DNA of 64,000 bases from positions 1,674,001 through 1,738,000 of the forward strand of contig JAPWFG010000015.1 in assembly GCA_028015205.1 (NCBI GenBank). Direction: 5' to 3'. The notes under the pieces were generated by a model. The model searched no databases, had not been told where the DNA came from, and worked only from the letters and a program-made list of their open reading frames with translations. The position numbers and the translations under genes are program-made. Shown piece after piece: positions 22,471-33,530 of this stretch. Each line of letters starts with the position of its first letter. Position 1 is the first letter of the stretch. The stretch is from Mytilisepta virgata. Lineage: Eukaryota; Mollusca; Bivalvia; Mytilida; Mytilidae.

Positions 22471-24530
22471 CTTTGAATAAAGTATTTATTTCTATAAAAT
22501 TTTGAGACTAACTTGTAGTAAAGTAATTGACATGCCAGTATTGTTTTTGTGAGCCAAATTTTACTGTTGCCAATATAAAAAGAGTAACCTACATCTTCAA
22601 GACCAACATAAAACCAGGCGAACAGAGAGACAGTACTAACATTCAAATCCTCCCGACAGACCTATACCCTAATGAAGCTATCCAGCTAATCCTGTTTCCT
22701 CTGAGGAGTCTGAGTTCATTTGCAATAAACCAACTTGTAAATTTGTAATAACGGTCATTTATTCAAATAATTCAATAATTCTTTTTAAATTCAATAAAAT
22801 ACAATAAACAGTATAACTCTGAATAAATGAAAATATTTAGAAGAGGCTATACATATTAAACATAAAACAAAACAACAAGATAGTTTTTCAAAATATTAGC
22901 CCCCCCCCCCCCCCCCCCCCCGCCCCCAATTTTGATATTGGGAGGCAGAGGGTGGGTTATTGAAATTTTCTAATTGTTTTGTGAACAGTGGCGACATCCA
23001 ACTGCTATCAAGCCAAATCCAAAAGTGATCACACTATCGGACGCACATGCATTCCAGCCTTCAAACGCTGGTCAGTGATTGGTCAACAATCGTATACCTT
23101 ACCAATCAATATAGATTTTATCCCCAAATCGCTGATCACGATTTTCATGACCTAATATGGTCGCGTATTACGTAATACATATACTTGACCCAATATGCAG
23201 CAGTGGAAATTTACCAACTATTTCATGTGTATTTGCTCTAAGAATATTAATGATATAATCTTAATTGTATCATTATCCCTAGAAATGCTTTTATAATAAC
23301 TTATTGATTTGTAAAATTTGCAGCCAAAAACCCTTTTATTTATAATAAAATAAATTTTTCAGAAAATATACAATGAAGATTACAGATCACGGTTCAAATT
23401 ATTACGGAAGTCAACATTTATGTATGTAAGTTCAATACTTTTAATTATATTCATTTATGGCGTAAAATTAAGATTTCGCAATCGTAATAACGGAGGCGAA
23501 TTCCCTCGTTAATCCATTGCAATATTAACTCTTTTAATCTAGCCTATAGTATGAATATTTTATATATATACAGAATTTATTACTCCATCTTGGATCTCCT
23601 TTACAATGTAAACATATCTTCGATAAAAATATTCAAGCGTTACATTTTATTTGATGGTAAGACAATTCCTGCAATAAATATACACACATTTGTACATACA
23701 AACTAGTATACATACATACATACGGCATATGCAGGAGTCTGTAAGGAACATTTAAAAAAAAAAAAAAACTCCTTGAAGATTTTCTAGTCTTCACTTTGAT
23801 ATCGTGTAAGAACCTACTTCTCTCTGATAGGATATAATCTTAATAAATGCAAAGAAAAAAACATTAAAAATGTAAAGAGTTAAGTCATTACCCATCGTTT
23901 TAATCAGACAGAAAATGAAATACCTGCTGAAGTCATAGCATTGTCAGTTGTATGTCCTTATGGGTATAAGAGTGTACTACATGTAGATATGTCAATGAGG
24001 CAATACAAAACATTTCTACTCTCAGTTTATGAATGAACTTTCTCTAATTCTGTGGCTTTTTCAGGGTATCCGCCAAAGCTCGAAATTTGAATGTTGAACT
24101 ACCTCGATTGTAGAAAAACGGTAATCAACGACTCACAATGCAATATTCCATATACCAACATCGAGTTAGAGTTTATGGTGTGAATTTTCGGAATGTGTCA
24201 TTCTGAATACCATTTTTGGATTGTTGTCTCGTTGACCTTTACTCATCATCTGCTTTTAGAATGCCCTTAAAGTGTTTACTGGTAACCTGCATTCAACACT
24301 CTTACACTTATTCTGTTAGCAGTATTATTACATAGTATGTACCATCATTTAGATGTGAGGTTCCCATCTCCTAAACAGGATATAACATGACATTTCTAAG
24401 TGTCCGTTTAATTAAAAAAAACAACACTTTTGAATGAAGCAATGTGGTCTTACAGAGGATAAAACCAAATTAAAAACAAATAAAAGTCACTAGATAAGTC
24501 GTTTTTTGTCCTTTACAGTAATAATGTATA
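22471..24530. other. Non-coding stretch with poly-C tract
   Basis: No gene recognised. A poly-C run of about 22 bases lies at 22900-22921 and a small (cata)n run near 23708. The rest looks unique and AT-rich. Confidence 0.45.
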
Positions 24531-24955
24531 AAAATGTCTTTTGGTGTCTGTCGTCGTTCGCCGTCCTCCCCAAACTTTTACATGTTCTTCTCTGAAATGA
24601 TAGGTCCAATCAAAACAAACTTTGGTGCAAACATTCGGGTGGTCCCCTGTCTTTTGTTTTTTGCATTTAGAGGTTTTAAAATATAGCTGCTGTTATTAAA
24701 AATAAAATAAGCTATTTAAGAACCTCTTATAAAACAACTTGGAATTGAAAACCGTGCTAGTTATCTTTCAAATCTGTATCGAAGGTTCGGACCTTGGGAC
24801 AGGAAAAGGAAAATCAGCAATATGACATTTAAATAATCTATCCTCTATTGGGGAAGTTGAAAATAAACTTGTAATGAAACGGTCTTCGGGTGTTACCCTT
24901 GATGGCAAATTAAATTGCATGTGAGTAATACAGGCTCTTAAGAGGCTCTAGTTTA
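24531..24955 (+). repeat. Copy of the main dispersed bivalve-type repeat
   Basis: It shows the family order: gtcgtcgttcgccgtcctcc, 'tctctgaaatgataggtccaat', modules with 'aaacaactt', and the terminus gtgagtaatacaggctctta. It is shorter and more diverged than 54827-55992. Confidence 0.65.
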
Positions 24956-25302
24956 ATTTTACAAGTAAAAATTAGAATGAGAAACCTAAGGGTTTTTTTT
25001 TTATAAGTAAATGGTTTCAATAAAAATTTACAATGAGGTAATTTGTAATTAACTTGTTTCGGGTCTGGTTTTGAGTGGGTCTGTTTTGGGGGTCATTATG
25101 AATTAAATATTATCTGAAAACCTCGAGACGCAAACAGAGCTTTCACTACATTAAGAATACGGAAGGTTACATACCGAATAATACATGGCAAAAACTGTTT
25201 CAACAAAGTTTAACAATAGAGGTGTTAATCACTGACCATTTGACTTTCTGGGGAGGGGGGAGGGGAGTGGTGGAAATTTATTATTTCATTTCGCTCGCCA
25301 AT

Positions 25303-25308
25303 TTTATT
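25303..25308 (-). terminator. Poly(A) signal of the 25.4-kb ORF
   Basis: AATAAA on the minus strand, about 68 bp beyond the stop codon of the 103-aa ORF. It is the canonical hexamer at a sensible 3'UTR distance, but such hexamers are common in AT-rich DNA. Confidence 0.4.
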
Positions 25309-25375
25309 CTGAATAAAGAATACAATATAAAACACAGAAATTTAATTAAACAGTAACAAGAAGAGCAAATTCACG

Positions 25376-25687
25376 TTATATATTAGTTTCAAAAGGGTAA
25401 TCAATGTCTCGAAGTTCATTTTCCTTGGCGAGCAAATTCTTAAATTTGTTTACATCCGTGTTATTTATCCTCGCGGTAATTTTGTTCCTCATAGACTTAA
25501 CTAAATCGTCTGTCGTCATTCCAGTATTTGTATATTGGGCATCATTGCGTTCATTTATACGGTCCGCCAATTGCAATATTTTCTCTGCAAGGCTGTTGAG
25601 GGTCCTTTTGCCCATTTCAATCGAATGGGGACTTCGTGGTGTCAAGGTTGCCATGATCGTCTGTTTCCTTTGTAAAGCGGATGTCAT
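25376..25687 (-). CDS. Small intronless protein of unknown function (103 aa)
   Basis: A 103-codon ORF from ATG at 25687 to a stop at 25378-25376. I do not recognise the family. The product is hydrophilic, without a signal peptide or TM segment. Residues 27-60 (RTLNSLAEKI... LADRINERND) and 70-95 look helical and possibly coiled coil. A second in-frame ATG at codon 12 has good context and would give a 92-aa form. Three things support a real gene. A perfect CRE palindrome (tgacgtca) lies 19 bp upstream of the ATG. A minus-strand AATAAA (25308-25303) lies about 68 bp past the stop. The amino-acid composition is balanced, unlike the low-complexity ORFs of the surrounding AT-rich DNA. It could be a retrocopy or a single terminal exon. 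Confidence 0.5.
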   Translation of the reverse strand: MTSALQRKQTIMATLTPRSPHSIEMGKRTLNSLAEKILQLADRINERNDAQYTNTGMTTDDLVKSMRNKITARINNTDVNKFKNLLAKENELRDIDYPFETNI

Positions 25688-25705
25688 CCGAGGCGTTCCG
25701 CATTA

Positions 25706-25713
25706 TGACGTCA
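25706..25713. promoter_or_regulatory. CRE palindrome upstream of the 25.4-kb ORF
   Basis: A perfect 8-bp palindrome tgacgtca, the CREB/ATF consensus, sits just upstream of the minus-strand ORF start at 25687. Function is inferred from position. It could also drive a plus-strand transcript, because the site is symmetric. Confidence 0.4.
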
Positions 25714-25720
25714 TGTTCCG

Positions 25721-25955
25721 AAAAGGTTGCGATAAAGGGTAAGCCATGTGTTAAAGGGTAAGCCATGCGATAAAGGATATCGGTTGTTGAGTTTTATGGT
25801 TGTCATATATTCAAAACCACTGTATTTTATACTAAATATATGATACAGGGTATGTGATAAAGGGTAGACGATAGGGGGCGAGGATATAGGTAGTTGAATA
25901 GTATGGTTATCATATTCAAAACCACTGTATATTATACCAAATATATGAGAAATTA
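25721..25955. repeat. Two imperfect copies of an approximately 106-bp repeat
   Basis: 'ttcaaaaccactgtattt' and the following 'atatatga' recur at about 25809 and 25915, each preceded by 'gataaagggta' words. It lies just upstream of the 25.4-kb ORF and so could overlap its promoter. Confidence 0.6.
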
Positions 25956-27008
25956 AAAAAATCAATTCACTTTGATGAAAATAACTGCCGGTCCCAGCAA
26001 CAGCCCGCACAAGGCACCTGAATACCCGTTGGATTTTTTTACAAAGTCTAAAGAAATCATCACAAATCGTTCAAATTAAACCTTCAAAGTCTAGAGTCCA
26101 ATTTTGAAACAACTACATGTACACTCAGTTCAATCAATAAACTATCATACATTTGTATATATTTGGTAGGTCAGGGGTTTTATATATACAATGTTTATCT
26201 TCAAATTGAAACTACGAATGCTTTGAATTAACTGCTGAGAATCATTTTTTTCTTTGTAACCTTCAAAAACATCTAATAGTTAGTTCAAAAAGATGGCGTT
26301 TAAATTCCTTCATTGCCCTAGACATTATCTTGACTAAGAATGATCTAAAATCGGATAATATGTATCTGTGAACCAGATAAAAACTTCGATTAACCTTCAT
26401 CAGGAACGCTTCTGAATCACATTCCGGAATACATGTATTGCGTAAGCTTTATATTTAAACATATTGCGTCAGTGGACGTATCATAATCACCCATTGGTCA
26501 ATTGCGAAACGAAAATGTTCGAAAGTTAAGCACAGATAATTAAAACTGTCATATTTAGCTTTATAAACACTAATGAATACACCACATACAGTTTAATCAT
26601 TTCATGTTGCTGTGGACCTTGGTAGAGAGATTAAAATCTGGATATTCCATTCTGCAAATTTTAGATAATCATCTGTAAACAGAACAATGTATTGAACATC
26701 CAATATTGTTTGTGGTTTTTATCATTATTTGTTGAAGGTTTTATTCCGACTTGAGAATGAAGAACTATAGTGATACAGTCTATACAATCAGCAAGAAAGG
26801 AGGCACATTTTTATTTAATTTCCAATATATGCTATACTTTAAACAAGATACAGATATCACACTTTTAATTCTGAGAGTAAATTTTTTTATGTAAGCACCT
26901 ATGCTGTCTATCAAGAATAAAACCCCTTTCTCATCCAACCAAACGGACAACAGGAAAGTTGAACAATGACTTGCATGTGCCAATCATATAATCTCTACAT
27001 AAAGTCAG
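25956..27008. other. Non-coding stretch
   Basis: No gene, repeat family or regulatory site recognised. Confidence 0.35.
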
Positions 27009-27203
27009 GATTAGACTTGCCACAAGTCTCTCTGTAAGTTTTGATCCATTTAAAAAATTGTTTGCTATGAAAATATAAAGAATACTATCAAATTCTTGTT
27101 TAAGCTGGATAGTGATCAAGTATTTGATAGTATTCTGTACATTTTCGTAGATAATAATCTTTAAAGGGATCAAAACTTAGAGATACTTGTGGCAAGCCTA
27201 TGT
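27009..27203. mobile_element. MITE with about 40-bp terminal inverted repeats
   Basis: The left end (gacttgccacaagtctctct, then aagttttgatccatttaaa) mirrors the right end (tttaaagggatcaaaactta, then gatacttgtggcaagcc). A second nested inverted pair (gaatactatcaaattcttg / caagtatttgatagtattc) lies inside. Confidence 0.8.
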
Positions 27204-27825
27204 CAGGATAGACTTGGTACAGACTCGAATCACTGGTTTCATGAGTACCAAGGGAAATAACCCTGATAGTCTAATGTATAAAATATACTACAATGTATAT
27301 TCATGATAGTATGATAATTAACACGGTGACCTTAACAAAAGACACTCAAATAAATTGGACGGTACAACATTTAGATAACTTGGTCAAAATATGTGCTTTC
27401 ACCGTAAAACTTGGTAAGATACTGCCACTCTATTAAACAAAGAAATAACACTCCCATAAAGGGTTTCATGGTATCTCGCCATTGACAGTATTCGTAAGAG
27501 GCCAGTACAAATTTAAAGTTATCCCTCTCGATAATTGATCTTACCCAAAGCTGCACTTTTGGAACTTTTTCATGTGCTGGCATGGATTTTGTATCGAGAA
27601 TTGCTCCAACATATTATTTCTTATATAATAACTATTCTGAAAATAACTTCAGTATATACATATAGATTATTACGGCTGACGGCTTTAGCCCGAGGTCCGA
27701 TATGGGTCGAGGGATGATACCAGGACCGATATGCAAAAATGCTATGTAATGATCTATTTATCACATAAAAAATTAAAAAGAATTTTAGATTTTTAAAAAA
27801 TGAAAAAAAACAAACAAACAAAAAT

Positions 27826-27892
27826 ATGGATTTTCGAGGGCCAATACGGATTTTCGAGGGCAAATATGGATTTCCGAGGGCCAAAATCGATA
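27826..27892 (+). repeat. Short tandem repeat, 20-bp unit, three copies
   Basis: tatggattttcgagggccaa is repeated three times with one or two changes each, ending in 'atcgatattggccccgagg'. Confidence 0.7.
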
Positions 27893-28212
27893 TTGGCCCC
27901 GAGGACAAATAACCGACTCCGCTATTATTGGACATGCAAAAGCGTACATATTAATACAAAACATGTAGCAAAGAATAATCCTTATTGTCAAATTAAAAGA
28001 ATGTAACATGTACAGGTATAGATTTAATAGCATAAAGTTCTCGTATGCACAGATATAAACTGAAGGTCGGCAATTTTGAAAAATTATTGAAACTATAACA
28101 AGTTATAAATCATCTCGGAAGCGTGTCATAGTTAATATTTAAAATCCAATGTGAACTAATTCCAGTCGTTACAATTGTGTACATTAAAATTATAAACGTG
28201 TAAATGTCATTA

Positions 28213-28379
28213 AATATTATACAGTTATTTAACAGTATTGAGGGATATAGCCATTTTTTTTTGTCCCGAGACACCGACTGTTTTCACGACGCGCAGCGGA
28301 GGGAATAGTCAGTGTGTCGAGGGGACAAATAAAATGGCTACATTGCGAAATGACTCTTAAATAACTGTTTTATTATACC
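28213..28379. mobile_element. Palindromic MITE, arms of about 80 bp
   Basis: The whole element folds back. acagttatttaacagt... 'tagccatttttttttgtccc' and 'agacaccgact' are mirrored by 'agtcagtgtgtcg', 'gggacaaataaaatggcta' and 'cttaaataactgttttatta'. It has only a short spacer (about 28285-28300) and no coding content. Confidence 0.8.
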
Positions 28380-28812
28380 GAAACACTTTACCGGTCAATA
28401 GTTTTGGAAACTAATAACCGGTAAAAGATGGTAAAATTTATGTCTTGATTTTTATATAGAAAAATACATACTGAGGTATAATGATAAACTTTTTTCTTTG
28501 ATGTTTATCTTCAATAAATCACGTAACTTTTGAGATACTTGAAAACCAGGTACAATATCGAAATTATAATATTATTCCATGGTTTTGAGAAAATGTGAAA
28601 ATTCCCATGAATATCTTGATAGAGGTGGGAGGAGCAAAACCTTGGAATAACATGCAAATGCTGATGTTATTCCGTGGACAATGCAGCGCCTTCTAATTTA
28701 ACAATGCCGCACTTGTGGGAACGTTAATTACCGTGGAAACGACGTCACTCTATCGCTTTGAATTTTCATATTATACGTGTTACATGTAGTCAAAGACATT
28801 TCTGTTACAAAT

Positions 28813-28909
28813 CATTTACACTATGCCTACTCGTAAACATATTTAAACAACTCGCGCGTTGTGCTTGTTTTGTTTAAATATGTTGAGTCGTGGAGGCTAT
28901 GGTGTAAAT
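28813..28909. mobile_element. Palindromic MITE, arms of about 40 bp
   Basis: atttacactatgcctactcg and 'taaacatatttaaacaa' are mirrored by 'ttgtttaaatatgttgagtc' and 'gtggaggctatggtgtaaat'. It folds almost completely. Confidence 0.75.
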
Positions 28910-29300
28910 AAGTAGTATAGACGCACCGTTCTGTAAGATTTTGAGAAGGTGGTGCTGAGATGGTGCCGGATATGACATTACTCTGATATATTTGAGAAGA
29001 AGGATCATGACGTCACCAGAAGCGGAAGTCACGTGTCTGAAACAAGAAGTTGTTTTCCCGCAGGCGCAACCGGAAGTTATGGATTTTTTTCTCGTTTTTT
29101 AATAATTTTTATTTGATCTTTTTTTCTTTTTAAAATGTTTGTTTGTTTTTTGTTTTGTCTTTTTTTCGTTTTTTCTCATTTTCGTTTTTTTTTAATTTTC
29201 TTTATTTAATTTTTTTATTTTTCAAAAAAAATTTCTTAAATTTTTTGTTTTTGTTGTTTTTTTTAATTTTAAATTTTTTTGTGTGACGTGATGGAAGTAG
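28910..29300. other. Non-coding, homopolymer-T-rich
   Basis: A somewhat GC-richer segment (28980-29080) with tgacgtcac and 'cacgtg' words, followed by about 200 bp of T-rich low complexity. No gene seen. Confidence 0.4.
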
Positions 29301-29319
29301 AAAATGGATTGAAACATGT

Positions 29320-29647
29320 CTTCTCTTCTTGCTCCATGCTGCTCTCCGCTGTTCATCGCTGCTAATCTCTTGCTCTGTGCTGCTCATCGCTACTCTTCTA
29401 TTGTCCTGTGCTGCTCTTCTCTTGCTCTGGGCTGCTCTTCGCTGCTCATCGCTGCCCTTCTCTTGATGAGAAAGAAAAGAGCAGCGATAAGCAGCAATGA
29501 GCAGCATGGAGCAAGAAAAGAGCAGCGATGAGCAGCGAAGAGCAAGAGAAGAGCAGCGATGAGCAGCACGGGGCAAGAGAAGAGTAACGATTAGCAGCGA
29601 TGAGCAGCACGGGGCAAGAGAAGAGTAATGATTAGCAGCAATGAGCA
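29320..29647. repeat. Inverted minisatellite of 'gagcagcgat' units
   Basis: 29320-29460 is an array of 'ctgctcatcgctgctcttc'-type units, and 29475-29645 is the same array reverse-complemented (gagcagcgatgagcagca). The two meet at about 29462-29475. Overlapping ORFs on both strands are by-products of the repeat. Confidence 0.85.
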
Positions 29648-29799
29648 TATATATTTACAATTAAACCATAGCTTGTGAGATAGTTACCATACATGTACTA
29701 AATGAATATGATATCTAGAGGTTATAATATTAACAGAGTCACATAAAACGTTTGCCTTTTACAATATATTCCTAAAGAATAAAGAAATTATTAATATTA

Positions 29800-32700
29800 T
29801 CATATAGTATTATTTCCAAATTAAAGAGTTTCTACAGTAACGATACCAATACGTTTAATAAAAAGAGACTCGCGTAACCTTTGATGAATTGGACAAAGTA
29901 ATAAAAAATGTTCGTTTTCTGCTGATCGGTTGCTACAGATACAATATGGATTATGTTCTATGTTTTTACTGAATATATGTTATCTCAGGTTGCTGCATTC
30001 TGTTCGGAGCTTACAGTGCAGAATTTGACCAATTGGTCAGAAATTGCTTTAGTGGAATTGGACTGCTATAAGTTTTTTTATTCCAGAGTCTTGTACTAGA
30101 ATATGCAGGAGTTTTGCGGTGAACCATACTATGAAACAGTAGTAGCTTGTGCTGTAAAGTCTCAAAATAACAATCCAAAGATACTAATAATAGATATAGT
30201 AAATTTATACTATGCTGTATACGACGCATTTCAAGGAGTTACCTCCTGAAAAAACCACTTTCTCGGAGAAGCAAGCGCAGGCTAACTAATTTAGTAGCCC
30301 CAGTCACAATACGTGCATATTCAAAATTTAAATGCTCTAGTTTTTCCTTCAAGAACTCTGGAGACATATTCAAGTAACGGACGAATGTAGCTAAAATATA
30401 AAATTTCAAGCGACTTTCTGTTGAGTTTAAATTTTAAACTAGGCAACATATTTAGTCGCTGGAGCATTTTTGATATAATAAGTTCGATATGATTGATCCA
30501 ACTTCCATCTTTTGAGAATACTAGTCCTAAGTGTTTGTGAAAATCTACTTGTTTGACAATTGTAATGTTCATGATCAAAGCAGGGTGATGGGCTGGCTCT
30601 CTTTTTCGAGAAATAACAGTTGAATCAGTTTTAGTCGGGTTAAAGTTAACCAGTCATTTATCAGCCCATCTTTGTATCTTAAGTAAGTTAGAATTTAAAA
30701 CTAAAGATGAAATAAGCGGATTGTCCACGATAGCATGAATGCTTGTATCGTCAGCAAACAGCTTTATATCACAATTAACTTCACAAACAATAGCATTGAT
30801 GAAAACTAAAAATAATATATAGCGGACCTAAGATTGAGCCCTGTGGAACACCTGCTTTTATGGGAACCCAAGACGACTCAACGACATTTATGACAACACG
30901 TTGTTTCCTATTTGAAAGGTAGTCTTTGAGCCACAGAAGAAGGTTTCCACTGATTCCCGTCTTCTGTAGCTTAAATGCTAGACCCTTATGCCACACTCGG
31001 ACGAACGCCTTACAAATGTCGACAAATATTATTCTGACGTCTTTGCCTTCATCTAAGGCTTTACTGAAAACATTAGATAGATATAGTAACTGATTTCTAG
31101 TTGAGTCATTTTGCATAAATCCCGATTGATGCTCTGAAATAGAGTCACGAATAAAATTAAATATATGTTTAAAGATACAACGCTCAAACATTTTGCCCAT
31201 AGTTGGCAGAAGTGAGATGGGCCGGTAATTACCCAGAACACTCCTGTCATCTTTTTTTTTGTGGCATGGACTAACGTTAGCAAGTTTAAATGAATCAGAA
31301 AAGTCTTACTTGAGAGACTTTCTTAAATAACACACATAGTGGTTTGCAAGGTCTATCGGCAGCATATTTTAAGAGACGAGGACTAATCTTATCTGGAGCC
31401 GACGCTTTGTTGATATCTAAAATCTGTAAAACATCTCGTATTTCAGCATCGAGTAAAGTAATATTGCTTAAGTCAATTGCAGATTGCACAACGGTGTCTA
31501 GCAATGACTTATCGTCTTTAACAAATGATTGTGAGGCGAAATAGGCATTGAAAGCTTCCGTTTTTGCCTATCGTCGTCTACCAATTCACCATCAACAACG
31601 ATCGGCGGTATATGTTTCGATCATTGGATTTAAAACCTGATAAGTAGCTGCCAGCTTCCACCAGGATTTCGAATAGAATGATTGATCTGCAAGCTTCGCT
31701 ATAAGTTGTTCGTAGTACCTAGATTTTGCATAACGGATAACGTTCACGGTTTTGTTACCTGCTGAACGAAATTTTGCCCAATGTTCAAGACTGTTTGTTT
31801 TACAAGCACGCTTATGAACACGATTTCGCTTCCTAATGCTTTTCCGAACACTCGTATCTAACCAAGGAGGGTCGCTTTTACGTATAATGACAGTTCTGTT
31901 TGGGATTGTTTCGGTTGCAACTTCACATATACGATCGGGCTAGTACATTTATGTCTTCGCTAGAATTCATCAGACTTTGCCAATCTCATACTTTCCTGTC
32001 ATAGAGCCATATTTTGCATTTACAGAATGTGCTTACCGGTTTCTAAAATTTCAAGATGCCGTACACTGGTAAGCGATAATTCACGTTAGGTTCCACTATA
32101 CAATTAGCATTTTATTTCTTGTTTAGGTTCGAAAAATACGACGGTCAATTTTTCAAATGTTTAAAACTGATGGGTAAAAGTTGCTGATAATTATGATTTC
32201 TGACCATGAAGCTGATTTAGGCTGAAAGTGAGGATCTTTGAAAATTGATTTAATTTCATTTTGATGGTTCAATGTGTATGCATGGACTTAAGCGGCATCT
32301 TCATCTGACCTTGTACATGTAGATCAGCATATTGTGTGTGTTTTTAAGCGTATATCTTTTGCACGAAGTTTTGAAATGTAAGTTACGAAAAAATAGCCGT
32401 AAAACCTGCTCTTTTTTTTATTTATTTTTTTAAATGGCACAATGCTATGTTTAATTTAAGCCATATGTCATATCCATTGAAATTCTACATTAAGGTGATA
32501 ACTTGTTCTAGAATTGGGTCACTACAACGCATTTTGCATAATATTTTGAAAAAAATTATCATTTCTATTGCTATGGGTATCCAAGGAAAAAAGATAGTTT
32601 GGAAGAAATTGTTAAGTTTGCCGTACCGTCACAACTTTGTGATTCTTTTCATATATACATATTTGGGTCTAAAAACCAAAATTAAGTGAAGATTGTGCAT

Positions 32701-33530
32701 GACATACAAGTGCAATTTCATATTTTGTGGCTAAAATTCAACTCAAAATGACAATTGTATATTACTACCTTAACATCTAAAAATGATGGACCGACTCGAG
32801 CGAAACAGATTGAATCCGGCTTGTTACACATGATCAAATCATTAAGAGAGTTTGAATTTTCCGAAAAGTGAGTAGGTTCATTTACTAGTTGTACTAACCT
32901 TAATTTTGAAAGAATGTCCCTCATGTTTGACTTATTTCCGGAAAATTGATAATCGTTAAAATCGCCCGGTATGGCGATTGTTTCTATGTTAGAATCAATG
33001 GCTTGTTAGAATGAATAATCAATCAATGTATAAATATCTTGCTTCGAGTCTAGTGGTCTGTCGTAAGTGCCTAAGAAAAAGGGTCGATTGTGTCTAACTT
33101 TGATTTCTAGCCCCTCCTACTTCTAGGTCACTTCTGCGTTTTGTTGTCAATTTGTTTTTAACATTCACGGCCACTCCACCGCCTGTTCGATCGGCGCGAT
33201 CTGAACGGAAAGGCTTGCAGAAGTTATCTGACAATAGTTCATCGTCAGGGATTTGAGGCCTTAGTCATGTTTCGGTAAAGCATAAAATGTCTATATGTTG
33301 AAGTTCGACATTTATTACTTCAAGTTTGGGAATTAGACTCTGATCTTTCAAATGAACAAACGATGTAAATTTACTCAGGCAATGATAGAAGTCGTTTATT
33401 GGTGCATCTGATAGGGAAGCTGATTTGTTTTCACTTGTAGCTGTAGATTGGCCAGGGTTCAAATCAGTGTCACCTGACTGATAAAATAATAAATGTATTA
33501 TAATATAGAGGGATATAATAAAAAGGAACT
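29800..33530 (-). pseudogene. Near full-length but broken APE-type LINE (CR1/L2-like)
   Basis: Minus-strand reading frames give, in order: a 2A-like motif (S-G-D-T-D-L-N-P-G-Q, 33480-33448); the start of the AP endonuclease (D-I-L-C-F-T-E-T at about 33288-33265), where the expected W is a TGA; G-G-G-V-A-V-N-V; the catalytic G-D-F-N-D (32966-32952); the linker D-P-P-W motif (31873-31862); the RT core with V-P-Q-G-S-I-L-G-P near 30849; the catalytic F-A-D-D (30758-30747); I-R-P-L-L-E-Y near 30360; and the C-terminal C-x-C...E-H-F...CP motif near 29925-29880. Several frameshifts and stops break it, so it is inactive. The order matches single-ORF CR1/L2-type LINEs. Confidence 0.85.

Noticed and set aside
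29202..29648. 148-aa serine/cysteine/leucine-rich ORF
   Set aside because: Produced by the inverted gagcag/ctgctc minisatellite, which gives long ORFs on both strands.
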